Below, in pieces: positions 9,801 to 21,930 of a stretch of DNA of 64,000 nucleotides (the first letter of the stretch is position 1; every line of letters begins with the position of its first letter). The notes under the pieces are model-generated. The model had not been told where the DNA came from and did not search any database. It worked only from the letters and a program-made list of their open reading frames with translations. Made by a program: the position numbers and the translations under genes. This DNA comes from Gymnorhina tibicen (taxonomy: Eukaryota; Chordata; Aves; Passeriformes; Artamidae), in assembly GCA_013399875.1 (NCBI GenBank), contig VXAZ01018984.1, positions 8,396,206 to 8,460,205 on the forward strand, written 5' to 3'.

Positions 9801-12800
9801 GATAACTCCATCTACTTCCAGAATAGGGAGTTTGCCAAATGGGATAGCTTGGAGAAGAAAGTAAAAAAGAAAAAAAACAACCAAAAGTTAAACCACAGCC
9901 ATTAACAGTGGGAATCTGTGACAGCTGTAGTTTTACCACTCAGAGGGTATGCATTGTTATAGCACTTAACAGTTACACACTGTTTCTGTGGAGAAATGCA
10001 TGGACTAAAAATAAAAAAATAAGCGTAAGGATGTAATCAGATTGCACTGCATGAAGGCAACTACAGCATAGAAACCAGGTGTTGCATTTCCTATTTCCTG
10101 GCTTTGTGTTGTATAGGCCGAATGTACTCCTATACATCCAGAATTCTTTATACAGGGAAACTTTTCAGGGGAATATTAGTTTTTCCTTCTCTCCCCTGCT
10201 TTTTCCTCCCCAGGAAAGTGACTGCCAAGGTTAAGTAAAGTACTCCTGAAGATTTCATAGTGCAGGATCCAACTGGGGCATGAAGCAAGAGATTGGGCAA
10301 AGACTGCAGGATGCTTTTAATTTATGGTTGTTTTAAATTCAGAAGCAGTGATTCTGAGAAGCATCTGCATTTCAGAACTTACATCATGTCAAGGTGTTTC
10401 ACTTGGCAGTCATCACCGAGACAAATGTGTCTTTCACACTGAACTACAAGTGCTAAAAAGATATTCAAATTTACCTCCTGTGGCTTGCATTAAAAAAAAA
10501 AATTCACTCAGTTATGGGGAAGAAGCCTCCAGACTTCAAGTATAGGGAAAGATTAACTAAGCAGGTGTCATGGATATCTGTAAGGGAGTGTGAGATAAGA
10601 AATCAGTCTTATTTATCTGTTACTAATTTCGTAGTTACATGGAAACTTAGACTGCTGTTTTGCTATGTTTTGGAGAAGCTGCTGGCATGATATAAAATGG
10701 ATCTGGAATCTTGGAGCAAAGCTTAATCTGGGCAAAACTGTCATGTTCAGGGCAGTGAGAACCTGCTTGCGGGAATCTGGTGGTGTTCACTGCGGGAACT
10801 GTAAGTCTCTGCATTTCCAAGGATGCTGTTTCCAAGTACGTGACTGCAAGTGCTGATCATAGCTAAATGCTTTGTACCTGATTTCCATCTGCATTACACT
10901 TTATATAATTAAGATTTATATCCATTTTAAGACTATCTTGTGATGTAAAAAGGTGGTAGTGGAAAAGTGAGAACACTGGCCATTGGAAGCATGCAAGGTG
11001 CTCTCAAACCCAGAACTGTCTTTACAGGGCAGCTGGAATGACACCTCCATTCCATGAGGATTTTTAGTTCTTAATGAAAAGGGGACAGTAATGAAACCTG
11101 ATGCACTCGTAACTGTTTAGCAAGGCAACTCCATAAATGATGAGCACTGCCAGCGGCTCCGTGGTTCAGCATGGAGTATGTGAATCACTTTAGGTACAGG
11201 ATGTTAGATGTTAAATCTTGATCTGCAACATGAATTTTGCAGTTGCACAAGACATCCAAGACTCCTCTGTGCCTTTTTCTCTTTTTTTTTTCCCCTGCAT
11301 CTGAACACAGTACTCATGATGCCTTTTTTTCCCCTTAAGCTCAGCACACTGGGAAGTCAGTATAAATTTGGATGCTGATGACTAGCAAAAGCAAGAGAGT
11401 TCAATGGGCATTAGCTGCTGTGCCCAGGCAGAAGGCAGGCTCTGCTGGTTGTTACTGAAGCAATAATAGACTTGTTGCACAGAAGACTTCATATGTTTAT
11501 TATCCAGAGAGCAGCAAGGTCCTGGCAAGTTCATGTTTTGTTTCACTGAGAATCATTGAGAGATGACAAGTTGTGTTCCCTGAATGTTTAACAGAAAAGC
11601 TCTCTGGCTATGAAAATGAGAAGAGCCTTGGTTCTTCCACACTGTGGGTTAGTGGTACAGAGGAGTGCCCTGAGAATCACTGCTCCAAAGCAACGGAGAT
11701 GTTAACAATGTCTGCTTATGTAAAGCACTTCTTTCAGGCCAGCGCAAGTAGAGGGGATGAGAGTGGGTGTGACTGCTGGATGTGCCAGTGTGGTCAGCCT
11801 GCTCCAGATCCCCCCAGACCACATAGGGATGTACAACAATGCCTGACAACAGGGAACAGCGAAAGTGCAGCCAGAGCAGGGGTAATAGCTCCCCCCATGA
11901 AGGAGTTAAGCAGCCTCTTTTGGAGGCCCCGGCAGGAATGCTATGGGTTGTTGTTTTGGTTTGGTTGTCAATATGACTAAGCCAGTCTGTGGCAATAGCT
12001 GTCAAAACACACTGTCACTCACTGCTCAGGTTGGGAAACTGTGAAACCAGGATTGCTTCACCCAGAAACCAACAGATATTTTTGCTGCTGTGTTTACATA
12101 CAGCGGAAGAAGTCTGTAAATCCCAGCTTTGACTGATGTGTCGCTTTGTAGGTCACTACAAGAAAAATTAAAGCCAGTTTGTTTCTATGAGCATTTTTTG
12201 TTTGTTTTCGGGTTTTTTGTTGTTGTTTTGGTTTGGTTTTGGTTTGGTTTTGTTTTGTTTTTTAAGAAATCTTCGATTACAACTAAAGGAGCGAAGCATC
12301 TTTCTGAATAGCTGAGGAACATGGTTTATGGTGTCAAAGTCAGCTGACTGGCAGAGTGGTAGTCATCTCTCATGTTCTGTTTCTCAGGAATCTGGTCATT
12401 TCTAAATTCAAGGAAATTGCTATTCATTCCTTGAAAACAAGAGTAATGTCTATGAAGGTCTTCCTTCTCAGTACTGAGCTACTTTCTTTAAGACCTGGTT
12501 ATTCTTCTCTGAAAGAGCAACTGAGTTTGCAATAGAAAATGTACAAAGACAGCTTTGTTTTGTGTACATACAATTGCATGATTCATAATACAATTATAAA
12601 ATTAATAAATGAGAGCAGACTTTATTGTATGTTGTCCCATAATGTCCAAAAGGATTTATGCTTTGATTTATAATGAGACTTGGGGTTTGTTTGTTAGGAA
12701 GCAGCAAATTTATTACTATCATTACTGAGCAATGGGCTCTTTAAAGGGTGACAGATGGTAAATGGTAGATGTTCCTTCCTTTCTTCTGTGTTCCAAATGC

Positions 12801-15800
12801 TATTTAATTTTTTCTTATCAAGAATGGGGAAAGAATTGGGATTTAATGTAAACATAAGATTTTTTTTTTCCCAGCTGATACAGTGCATTTATATAATTAC
12901 ACACTGATTTTGTTGATTATTGAGTTAATAAGCTGTAAATGAGTGCAATTCTAAGAGGTTTGAAGAAAGTACACATGTGCTGTGCAGATAATTTTAAAAA
13001 CCTGTTGCTTCTTCTTTGGTGCGGGGCATGCTATTCTTGAACACCAGAAAGTACAGCAGATACTCAGGCTGCCTTACAGCTGAAGAAAATAACAAAGACT
13101 AGTCAAGGGCAGAAAATATTTATAGTACATCTCCTTCATATCTGAGGAGAAGGTATAATGGCTTATAAAGTGGTGTTTTCAGTCTGGAAAAATGTAGGAA
13201 AAAATAATCTTTGCCTTTGAAATGTTATTGTCTAGAATTCATGTAATGACCAAAGTTTTCAGGAACCTGTTGTATAAGTATCTTTTCACTCCTGTAACTT
13301 AGCATAACAATATTCCCAGGAGATTTTTTTGTATATCTGAGTTTGGCTGTTATGGTGAAGAATGCATTTTCTGTGAAAAATGGAATCTTCCAGCTGGAGA
13401 AGAGAGGGGTGGATTTGTGTCACACATCATCCTCATCCTAAGGGAGGACGTGAAGAGCCTTCACACTGGATGGACACAGTTTGATTGCTGGAGGTAAGGC
13501 TGGGGTTTGACCAACAACCTCGATGTGGCCTCTAGAAACTTTGCCTCTTGCAGAAACCACACCTAGGCCATATTCTCAGGGGCTCCAAACTACAGTGGAA
13601 ACCTGTCTGCACATGGATTGAAGCAGTGTTACCCTTAGATTCATGGATATGGGCTTCTATGGATTGCCTTGACCTCCTGGTGCTTTTGGGCCAACTCTGC
13701 TCACTGACGTGTTCGAGGAGCCTCTGGAGGTGCCCAAATGCCCTGTGTGTATAAATGCCCTGTGTGTATAAATGCCCATGGTACTAAACCTGCTGAAGTT
13801 TTCTCAGTTTTGGTGAAAGGCATGGTTTGTGTGACTCCAGATAAGCAGAGCAGGTAGGTTAGCTCCTGCTACATTAGATGAGCAAGTGAAAAGCTTGTGT
13901 GTGAGAGAGATTGTATTTCGGGTAGAATCAAGGTCATGGGGGCAAGGCATGAAACACCATCCAGTGGGGAGCAATCACAACTGAGCAGTTAAGCCAAAGT
14001 AGTGCAGGCTGGAAGGATGTGAGGGTCACTTTGCTGGTTCTTCTCTAACCCTGATTGTTTTGGGGGCTGCTTGGTACTTAGGTCAGTTTAAACCCTTATA
14101 TATCCATACAGATGTCCTTTCCATGTTTTTCAAAACAATGTTGTCTTACAGTCTTTCCAACTCCCACTTGAGCAAAGAAATTTTGAGAAGTAGAAAAATC
14201 TATTGCTGTCATCATGCAAACAGCTTCATTTCTGAGGCATGCACAAAATATGACGTTTCCCATTTGGTTCCCATTTGCTTTGCTGCTCATCCAGTAAAAA
14301 AAGCTGGGAATGCATGGGTTGGTTTCCAAATTTAGATTGAAAACTCACTGGAAAGAGGAACAGGGTTTTTTAAAAGCCTCCTTTTTGAATAACTAAACTG
14401 ATAGTCTTCTTTAAATTGAACTTCTATCAGCAAATTCTTGCTTTTCATATTCTGTTGGTTATTTATTGGGTTTTTTGCATCACCTGCTGGAATGAAATCT
14501 GCACAGACTACACTTCCCATGAAGAAAACCTTGAGAGAGGACAAGTCATCAGACTGATCTGCAGTCTCTCTTCTCATTTTAGGAAGATCTCACTGAAGTA
14601 TCTGTGCAGTGTTTAGGAATTGGATTCATTCCTTTTCATACTACTTTAATTTTGGTTGGCTTTTGTGACTAGAACTGTGGTGTTTATACAAGTCTCTGCT
14701 GGATGCTGAGTAGGGGAGATGAGGCCTGATGTGTGTTAAGAAAAAGGACATCCCGTTAATTCATTTCCGCCCTGTCAAGTCCCTAAGGACTGTAATAACT
14801 GCTGGCATCCTGCCATGCCTGTAGGTTCTCACCAGTGTTCAGGCCTTCCCTTTGAACACAAGCTCCTCACTCATCCTCCTGGCCATGACCCAGTGGATAG
14901 TGCTCCTGTGGGACTGTTGTCTTCTTCTGTCAGGGACAGGAAGGGGAAACACAACAGAGCTGAGCAGTTTTGTCCAAGCCTGGCATCTAGGCTGGTGCTG
15001 TGCTGTGCTTCTCACTGCTCTTCTCCCCTATGCAGATACAGGTCTTAACATGCTCCTTCCCTTACCTCTTTCTTCCATTTTCATTCATCTTAACTTCTTC
15101 ATTATTCTTCTTCTCCTCTGTTTTGTCCTTCCAGCATGTTCCCCTATTTCTGCTGCGCTGACCTGCCCATGACTCATCCTGCCATGGACTCATCCATGCT
15201 GTAATTGTCTATGATGTTGATGCAATGCAGCCTGTGTTTAAGCACTTGATTACTGCTCAAAAGCTGAATAATTAATCATTTAGTAGGCACTTGGGAATTG
15301 GCTCTATAATAAGGCAGCTGGATTAGTCAAATATAGCGGAAAATAAATGTCACAGTTATGTTTATTACTATAGTGTATCTTTGTCAAAATAAGTTCTCCT
15401 TTGCCTTGAAAACTGACCATAACTGCTTTCCCTATCCATTTATATTTAAACGGGATCATCTGAAACGAATGTATTGAGATACTTTGCATCTTCTGATAAG
15501 ACATATATGAAATATGTATTTTTTTTTTAATGGTGGCAGAGGAGCAAGGCACTTGGGAAATGGTAGGCCCTGAGCTGGAGGTACCTAGAATCTGAATCTT
15601 CTAGAAAGGGATGATGAGGAGGGTGCTCTGACGTAATCTCAGCCCAGGTTCACTGCTATTACAACTCATATTCTCCTTGGAAGTTCTTGCTAAGCCCTAC
15701 TTTTTACCCAGAGATAGCTATGAACACGTTTTAGCTACAGCTACATACCAAAAAGTCACTCAGGAAGCAGGGCAGCTGCTCCCCTGAGGAATTTTTGTCT

Positions 15801-18800
15801 GCCATCAGGTGCTTCTCAAGATTTATCTGTTATCTTGGGAGTATTTTCAGCACCATTAGTCCGTCAGGTTTGTTATGGACCTTTCTAGCACCATTCTACA
15901 CATCCTGAACAGTTTATGGGATGTTTACAGCCATCAGTGCAGTGAAAGCATCTTTTGCTATGATATTGTTATTGCCATTGCTTCAAGTTGCTCAAAGGAG
16001 CCACAGATCAAAAGCTGTTGCTGCCTGCCAGCCTAATATCTAAGGTGATGGTAACTTAAGTGCACCATTACAGAGGATTTTCTGCTGTATAATGACTTAC
16101 ATCAGTGCAATGATGCTTTGTGTGAGGAGCCCATTGTGTGGAAGTACAGATCTTGTATGAGCCTACTGTAGATCTTGAATCAATTACCTTTTAAAGGGGG
16201 GCATGGTCAAGTCAGTCTGTTCAAAAGGAAGTGTAAAGAATGAGTCTGTTTACTTGTTAAAATAATTATTGACTTATATAGAGTGAAGGGTTATGGAAAG
16301 CTGCTGCTTGATAGTTGTCTGATGTTTAAAATTCTGTGATAAAGCAGGACAATGCTTGTACACTGGCTTCCTTAAACGTCTTTATATGATAAACTGCAGT
16401 CCTTGCCCGAAATCATCAACTGGAAAATTTGCCAAAGATTATCTGGTTAGTGTCAGAAGGGAAAAAAAGAAATGTTGAGTTATAGAAATTTTAATTTCAC
16501 TGTGTATAAGCCAAATAACAGGAGTTCTTATGTTATAATGGGCCTTCCTTGCATACACAACAAAAGCACCATTAGGTGTAAACAAAATCAAGTGGGACAG
16601 TATTTCTAGGAAGGAGGACTTATTTATTTGCCTGAAGATACATTAGGATTGCAGCTTATTGGTGGCAGCCACGTGAAAAATGCCAAAACAAACAACAAAC
16701 CCCACCACACTCTTCAGGTCAAAAATTAAACTTGCAGCAGCTGAAAGCCTGCTTTCTAGATGGCCTTTCTGCACTTTGATCTTTATGCACAGGTTTTCTG
16801 TTTCCCCATCAGTTTTACAGAACTACGTCTTTTCTTCAGAATAATGTCAGTATTTTCTGCTTTATATGGTATGATGATTTGGCTGCCTTGATATAGATCA
16901 CAAAACCTTATTTCAATTTTGAGAAAACTGCTGAGGCAAACCTATCCTCTCAGATCTCATTCAGAGACCTGACCCCTTGCTCTTAGACAAACTTGAATTC
17001 TTCAAATTTTTCCTTATTAGCTCAAGAAACATGAAGTGTTCTCTTGTCCAAGCTTCTTCCCTAAGTATGTTTTTATTTATCTTGCTTCATCATACTTGAA
17101 GTTTTTAAAAAGAGGGACATCACGTTGTACTTGCAGACTGCAGGCAAAACTGGTTCCAGATCTTTCACAGGCAAGTGGGTAAAGGCAAACATGGTGTATG
17201 CAAGTGTGCATAGCAATTTGTCTCTGATTTCTTAATCTCACCTCAATATATAATTATGTAATTAGTTCAATTAATTGGACCAATTTTAGTGATTTTTGAG
17301 GGCTACAAAATAAGCTGTGTACTAAATTGCTGTTACTTTAACTGCTCTCTCATCAAATGCAGCTGTAATTCCCTTTATCATTGCTAAACGCTTACCACCC
17401 TTTGGTTTTCACCAGGATGAGACTGACTGGAATCTGCTACTTTATTTCTCTTCTTTCTAAGGCAGACCCAGCTCAGGAAAAATAGGAGGGGAAAAAAAGC
17501 TTTATATAAAAGATCTGAATACAGATACAAATGAGAGTGGTGCAGAAGAATTCTCAGCAGAGTGAACTATGCCTTTGTATATGCAACGGGTTGGATGCAT
17601 CTCCTCACTTCACATTTACTTTTGAACACAGCAGTAGTTTAACTTTTTGGGCAGGCATCCTGTTACCTGGTGCTTTTTCCTCTTCAAACCATGTCTCTGT
17701 GGAGAAAGCTGAGGCACATTTGGAAAACTCAGGATTGCAGAGAATGCAAGGCCTGTTTTCCATAAGGCAAATGCTGTATGCAACACTTGCGGTGTGAAGG
17801 CACACGAGGCTTGTACCAGCCTACTCCCTCTCCAGGAGACACCTATTTCTTGTGTTGAGTCATAGCCTGCAAAGTCAGGGTTTAGGTGCCCTAGGGCAGA
17901 CTGGCTATTGGTCTTGTTGAACAGTTAAGGCTGTTTATTCCGAAGCCCTGCTGCTACCTTTGATTCAGTGTTTTGCTGACTGATTTGCCTATGGGAGAAC
18001 ACTTTGTCTGGAAATACCGTGAGTAACCATGAGAAATGCCTCACAAAAGAGGAGGAGGTAGTAATCAGTTTAGGCGATCTCCAGACAATTTCCTTAAGCA
18101 GCATTACATTTTCATGCACACAAGAAACCTTTACTCTTGTTTTAACTGGCAAACCTCTTAACTGCTTGTTGTCTGTAATGTGGATGTCAGTGGTGGTAGA
18201 TGACACTGTTACTTTGGTGCCAGATCTAGGGTTCAGGGAGATCTGAAGAGCAAAAGTTTAGCCTTCTGCCATAAGATGTAACAGCGCTTTCAGATATGCA
18301 CCAAACTATTTCTGGGTAGGTGTATGTTTTCCTGGTCAATTAGCAGGGTACACTCCAGTTCCCATTCACTGACTGACTCCGTGTCTACGGATGCCTGAAA
18401 TTCAAAGAACTCTTAGGCCAGCATAAATTTTGCACAGATGACTTCACAAATCTTAGAGTGGCAGCTCCTACATTTTACTAAACTTCTTATCTGCTGTGGA
18501 ATTTCATCTCGGGATCAGGTATAGAGGCTGCTATGAAAGGCCATTATGCAGAGAAAATGAAAAATGTTAATTAACCCTTGGTAAGCCCGCTAGCAAACTT
18601 TTCAGAGCACAGAAAGGGAAACAAAAACCTCCATTAATGCAGCAGATACAGTTACAAATTGTGTAGCTTAAGATTTCCAGGGTGTCTCTGCTCCCAGTGT
18701 TTTTGTGGCAATGGTGCTGCAGCTGCACATTCCCTGTAGTGAACAAGTCCTGTACACATAAAGCTCCACTGGGAGGTTTGTAGAGTGAGCCCTGAAGAAA

Positions 18801-20455
18801 AGCTTAGGAAGAATTTTCCTGCATTGTCTCTTGCACTGCTCAGACACTGGGATCATCACCAGTATTCAAAGAGTGATGAAGTGCTTTTACCTTGTCTGAT
18901 AGATCTGCTGTTAGAACATCTTGTCCTAGCATGTGAATGCCTCTGCACCCTTTAAGTAACTAATTATGCTTTGTCTTTTTAATTTGTCTTACTTAAAAAA
19001 TCAGTATGCAAAACTCTACATAAAAATATACTTTGCTCATACTCTCAACTTTGTTTCAGGACAAAAGTGAGGGTGCATATGTGTAATTAAGTATGAAAAG
19101 CCTGTGCAGAGCTTTCCTCAGGTCATCTGAATTCTTAATCTCACCTTTACTTTCTACCCTGCTTCCCTGAGAGCTGCAGTGACAGAGAAATAAGCTATTC
19201 CACGTGGTCAACTGGCTTAAGCTCTCATAAGGAACAGGTTTCCAAAGGCAGTGCTTCCTAGCTGGAAATATCCCAGTTCCACTGCTTCCTATTCCTCTCT
19301 GTGGATTTTTGCCAGTGTTTTCTAGGCTTGAGCACCACTGAAGGCTTCAACTGCCACTTTGATTACAGCTCTGTTTGAGAGTTTATTGTTCAAGTCACTG
19401 CAAACAGGAAAGACCAAACCTACAAAATTTGCACCCTGGAAAAATTTGGTAGCTTGCTGGATGGGCTTACTAAATGGTGTGAAAGATTGTCAAGAAGCAT
19501 TGCTTCATTAATAGAAATCAGCTTGTGCATTAGTTGTCTTTTCCCAAACTAAAGGCATTATTCTTCATTCTGGATGTGAAAAGTCATAGCCCATGTAGCC
19601 AAATACAGGCCTAATCCATGAGATGAAGACACAAATTTCTTTGATTTCATACTGTCAGTCTTCAAACTCAAGATCTGTTTCATTTGAACTAAGGCTAATT
19701 TAATGAAGAGAAATAACAAATACCTTCAAAAGCTGAAAAGAGGTTATTTAAACTAAAAGGCATGAAATGAATGGGGTACAATAGCCTGCAGAGTACTCTT
19801 GGAAGGGCTGGTAGGGCTTGTTAGGAACAATTATTTTCTAGTACCTCTTTTGATCCTTTTGGGTTTTTTTCTTTGCTATATCAACTGACTTTGTTTTCTC
19901 ATCACTTTTCATCTCCAAAGACCTTTTAGGTTGCAAAGGAGTGTCCTTCCTGACCCTTCCTTCCAATTTGGCTTTCTAAACCCAGGATGAAGGCTGAGGT
20001 GTGGTCTTTGAGAAGCTGAGATCAGCACTCATTTGGTTATCTTTAGGTACACAAAAGCTGTACTGAATTGATAAGCAGTAAAAGCCCAGCCAGATAACAG
20101 CAGGTAAATAATTTAAGATTGTCTGAAGGTTTGGATCTGGTCTTCTGTGAGAGCATCAGCAATGACTTTTTGGCTGTCTCACCTCAAAACTCACATAGGC
20201 TTAATTAAAGACAGAAATTACGTGTATTTCTGGTCACGAAACATACAGGTACCTCTTCAATTGCTCTTCTTTTTGACAGCATTTCTAGTGGAGCTTTGGC
20301 TGTAAGAACCTGTGCTACTCACTTGGCTTGATTTTGGGCCAGTCTGCTGCTTCTATCCTGTGGTCTTCGTACTTCTTGCCCGAATAGGCAAAGAGGTAGC
20401 GGCTGATCTCTGCTCGTCCTCGCAGGTTGAAGTAGGTGAGCTTGTACTGCGGCAT
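3708..20455 (-). CDS. HPGDS: HPGDS, hematopoietic prostaglandin D synthase (sigma-class GST), complete coding region in five exons
   Basis: This cytosolic glutathione-dependent enzyme isomerises PGH2 to PGD2 in mast cells, macrophages and other haematopoietic cells. Coding exons in transcript order: 20323-20455, 9755-9847, 7648-7757, 4521-4619, 3708-3872; total 600 nt = 199 codons plus TAG, the length of human HPGDS. All junctions are GT/AG and in phase. The N-terminal thioredoxin-like domain has Tyr8 (activates glutathione), Arg14, Trp39, Lys43, the Leu51-Pro52 cis-proline turn and Gln63-Ser64 for glutathione. The helical domain has Asp93, Asp96 and Asp97, the divalent-metal site of vertebrate HPGDS, then Trp104 and Cys156 of the prostaglandin pocket. 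Residue 112 is Arg (human Lys) and the C-terminal residue is Met199 (human Leu). Introns are about 10.5, 2.0, 3.0 and 0.65 kb. An acceptor before the ATG implies an upstream non-coding exon. The gene converges on SMARCAD1. Residue comparisons rest on recalled human knowledge. Confidence 0.96.
3873..4520 (-). other. HPGDS: HPGDS last intron (648 bp)
   Basis: It lies between the donor GTAAGT at 4520-4515 and the acceptor CTAG at 3873-3876. AT-rich; no element recognised in it. Confidence 0.9.
4521..4619 (-). CDS. HPGDS: HPGDS coding exon (residues 113-145)
   Basis: The acceptor is TTCTTCCACCAG before 4619 and the donor is TCT|GTAAGT after 4521. The 33 codons read KKAFDDILTNKAPELL...LGDKKWLVGNS; both ends are phase 0. 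'LGDKKWLVGNS' followed by 'VTWADFYW' in the next exon is the family's most recognisable block. Confidence 0.96.
4620..7647 (-). other. HPGDS: HPGDS intron between residues 112 and 113 (about 3.0 kb)
   Basis: No further exon seen. A GC-richer stretch around 5850-6480 contains overlapping chance open frames on both strands and one CTCF-like core at 6231-6247. The 172-codon minus-strand frame at 5587-6105 has no recognisable domain. Confidence 0.85.
7648..7757 (-). CDS. HPGDS: HPGDS coding exon (residues 76-112)
   Basis: The acceptor is GCTTCCCACAG before 7757 and the donor is AGA|GTAAGA after 7648. Two bases complete Gly76, then 36 codons run LAGQTPVEQALADAIVDTID... to DVR. It contains Asp93, Asp96 and Asp97 (metal site) and Trp104. 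Confidence 0.96.
7758..9754 (-). other. HPGDS: HPGDS intron between residues 76 and 76/77 boundary exons (about 2.0 kb)
   Basis: Unique-looking sequence; I recognise no repeat or exon in it. The 148-codon plus-strand frame at 8708-9154 runs antisense to HPGDS and resembles no protein known to me. Confidence 0.85.
9755..9847 (-). CDS. HPGDS: HPGDS coding exon (residues 45-76)
   Basis: A long T-rich tract and TTCTTCTCCAAG precede 9847; the donor is TCAG|GTAACG after 9755. Two bases complete Thr45, then IPFGKLPILEVDGVIIHQSL...RESG. It contains the cis-proline turn at 51-52 and the Gln63-Ser64 glutathione-binding pair of the thioredoxin-like domain. Confidence 0.97.
12193..12263. repeat. Low-complexity (GTTTT/GGTTT)n tract
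   Basis: About 70 bases almost free of A and C made of GTTTG, GTTGTT and GGTTTT units; likely replication slippage on a T-rich seed. Confidence 0.9.
13736..13777. repeat. 17-bp tandem duplication, about 2.5 copies
   Basis: The unit AAATGCCCTGTGTGTAT occupies 13736-13752 and 13753-13769 identically, followed by a partial third copy AAATGCCC. Identical copies imply a recent event. Confidence 0.95.
17250..17290. promoter_or_regulatory. Cluster of TAAT-type homeodomain sites with palindrome CAATTAATTG
   Basis: Within 40 bases are TAATTA, TAATTAG and the perfect 10-bp palindrome CAATTAATTG (17268-17277), inside the large HPGDS intron. The motif density resembles homeodomain-bound enhancers, but in AT-rich DNA it can arise by chance; no functional evidence is available. 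Confidence 0.25.
20323..20455 (-). CDS. HPGDS: HPGDS first coding exon (residues 1-44 and first base of 45)
   Basis: ATG at 20455-20453 begins MPQYKLTYFNLRGRAEISRY and continues to DHRIEAADWPKIKP; the donor is CCAA|GTGAGT. The start is fixed by alignment with the family N-terminus (Pro2, Tyr8 in the KLTYF motif). Eleven untranslated bases lie between the ATG and the splice acceptor TCTCCCCACAG, which is a tandem CAGCAG acceptor. The promoter is therefore not immediately upstream of the ATG. Confidence 0.97.
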
Positions 20456-21889
20456 GCTGGGCCCTGCTGTGGGGAGACAGAGTTGCTTTAGAGAGAGTTA
20501 ACTCAACTCCTTTTTTTACAAAACCACTCTGTATGCTTGTTTTTGACAGACATGCTTGTACAATGCAAAGGAAATATTACACCAAGCCGTGGTGTGTTGT
20601 ACTTTGCAATCGTTGCATTGCTCACACCTTTTTGTTCTGCATTTGTCAGCCACAGCACACACAGACGTGGACAAAGACAGCTGAACCTGCAGTTCCTCCC
20701 TGTGTGTCTCTAGAAAGCCGGCTTAATTTTTTTTCAGATGTATTAGGAACATTCAGCGTTCATTTATTTCCCTTGTGACTCCAGGCTCAGGCCATTTTTT
20801 ATAAAGTGGTTTCTAGCTTTTTTTTTTCCCCAGAGTGCAAATCTAAATTCATATTCCGTACCAGAAGATAGTTGTTCTCTTGAGCAGCAATTTTGTTCAA
20901 GCCTGCCCTGCTCAGCCCCTACTGCTTACGGAGACCTTCATCCAAGACCAAATCATGAGAATTACCAAACTCTTGTGATTTTTTGCATCAATTATTACCC
21001 TAGTTGTGTAAGCAATCGCCCAAAAATTATTTTAGAAGAAAAATTTGCTATGGAAACCAGGCTACAGTGTTGTTTTGAGAAAATCATCATTGAATTTTCA
21101 GTTTCTTGTACAGAAGCCAAAAGAAAACTTGAAATTACTTTTTTAGGTTTTGATGTGATTCATTTTTTTCCCTTCAGTTCCAGTTAGGAGTCACGTAACA
21201 GGAAGGCTCTATTTGTTTCCCAGGGTAACAGGCAACAAAAGAAAGTATTTGAGAGTTGGATTTTACAGCAAGGACGGTACAGGAAAGGCGAACAGATAAG
21301 GCTGCTTTAAACCAAAGGTAAGCATTTACACATAGCACTTTAAGAAGAGAGCTCAGCTGAGATTTGAATGTGCTGGCTAAAGGATAGTAAAACAACCATC
21401 TGCCTCCTCATCCAAAGGAAAACCCGTTCTCATTTTTGCCTTAAAGTCGACACTGCATTTACCATTCTTTTATGTCCATCAGAACATTAGTAAGAAAGCC
21501 TGGAACACAGATCATCTGCACTAGGACAAAAAGGGAACTCTTTTTTTCTTTTTTTAATGAGTAAGTGCTACCACATAATCTCACAATAGAAAAAACAACC
21601 CTCTGTCTTGCCTTGAAAATGTGGTTGAGGAGATACATCATCAGCTTTCACTTAAGATAGAGAAGCTCTTCATTCAGAAACAGAAAAGCTTACACTTAAC
21701 TCACATTGAAAAGAGCAAACTGCTTTTGACACTTGCTCCTCTAAAGTCAAAGCACGTCCCTTCTGTCCTCAGAGTAGCAACAGCAAAAAGAAAACCCAAG
21801 CAAAAAAAAAACTTAGCCAATGAGAACACTAGAGGCTGCTTAATTCATTGTTGAAGTTATCTGTTCCCCTGCAGCAGGCTCAGAACTGA

Positions 21890-21930
21890 ATTATTAGTGA
21901 ATGGAGATTCACATTATTAGTGAATGGAGA
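21890..21930. repeat. Two-copy direct repeat of ATTATTAGTGAATGGAGA
   Basis: Two identical 18-base copies about 23 bases apart; the copy junction also forms a small GTGAAT/ATTCAC inverted repeat. Confidence 0.85.

Larger units (their letters stand above)
9848..20322 (-). other. HPGDS: HPGDS first coding-region intron (about 10.5 kb)
   Basis: Largest intron of the gene. It contains a G/T-rich low-complexity tract (12193-12263), a 17-bp tandem duplication (13736-13777), and a homeodomain-site cluster with a 10-bp palindrome (17250-17290). No additional exon or interspersed repeat was recognised. Confidence 0.85.
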
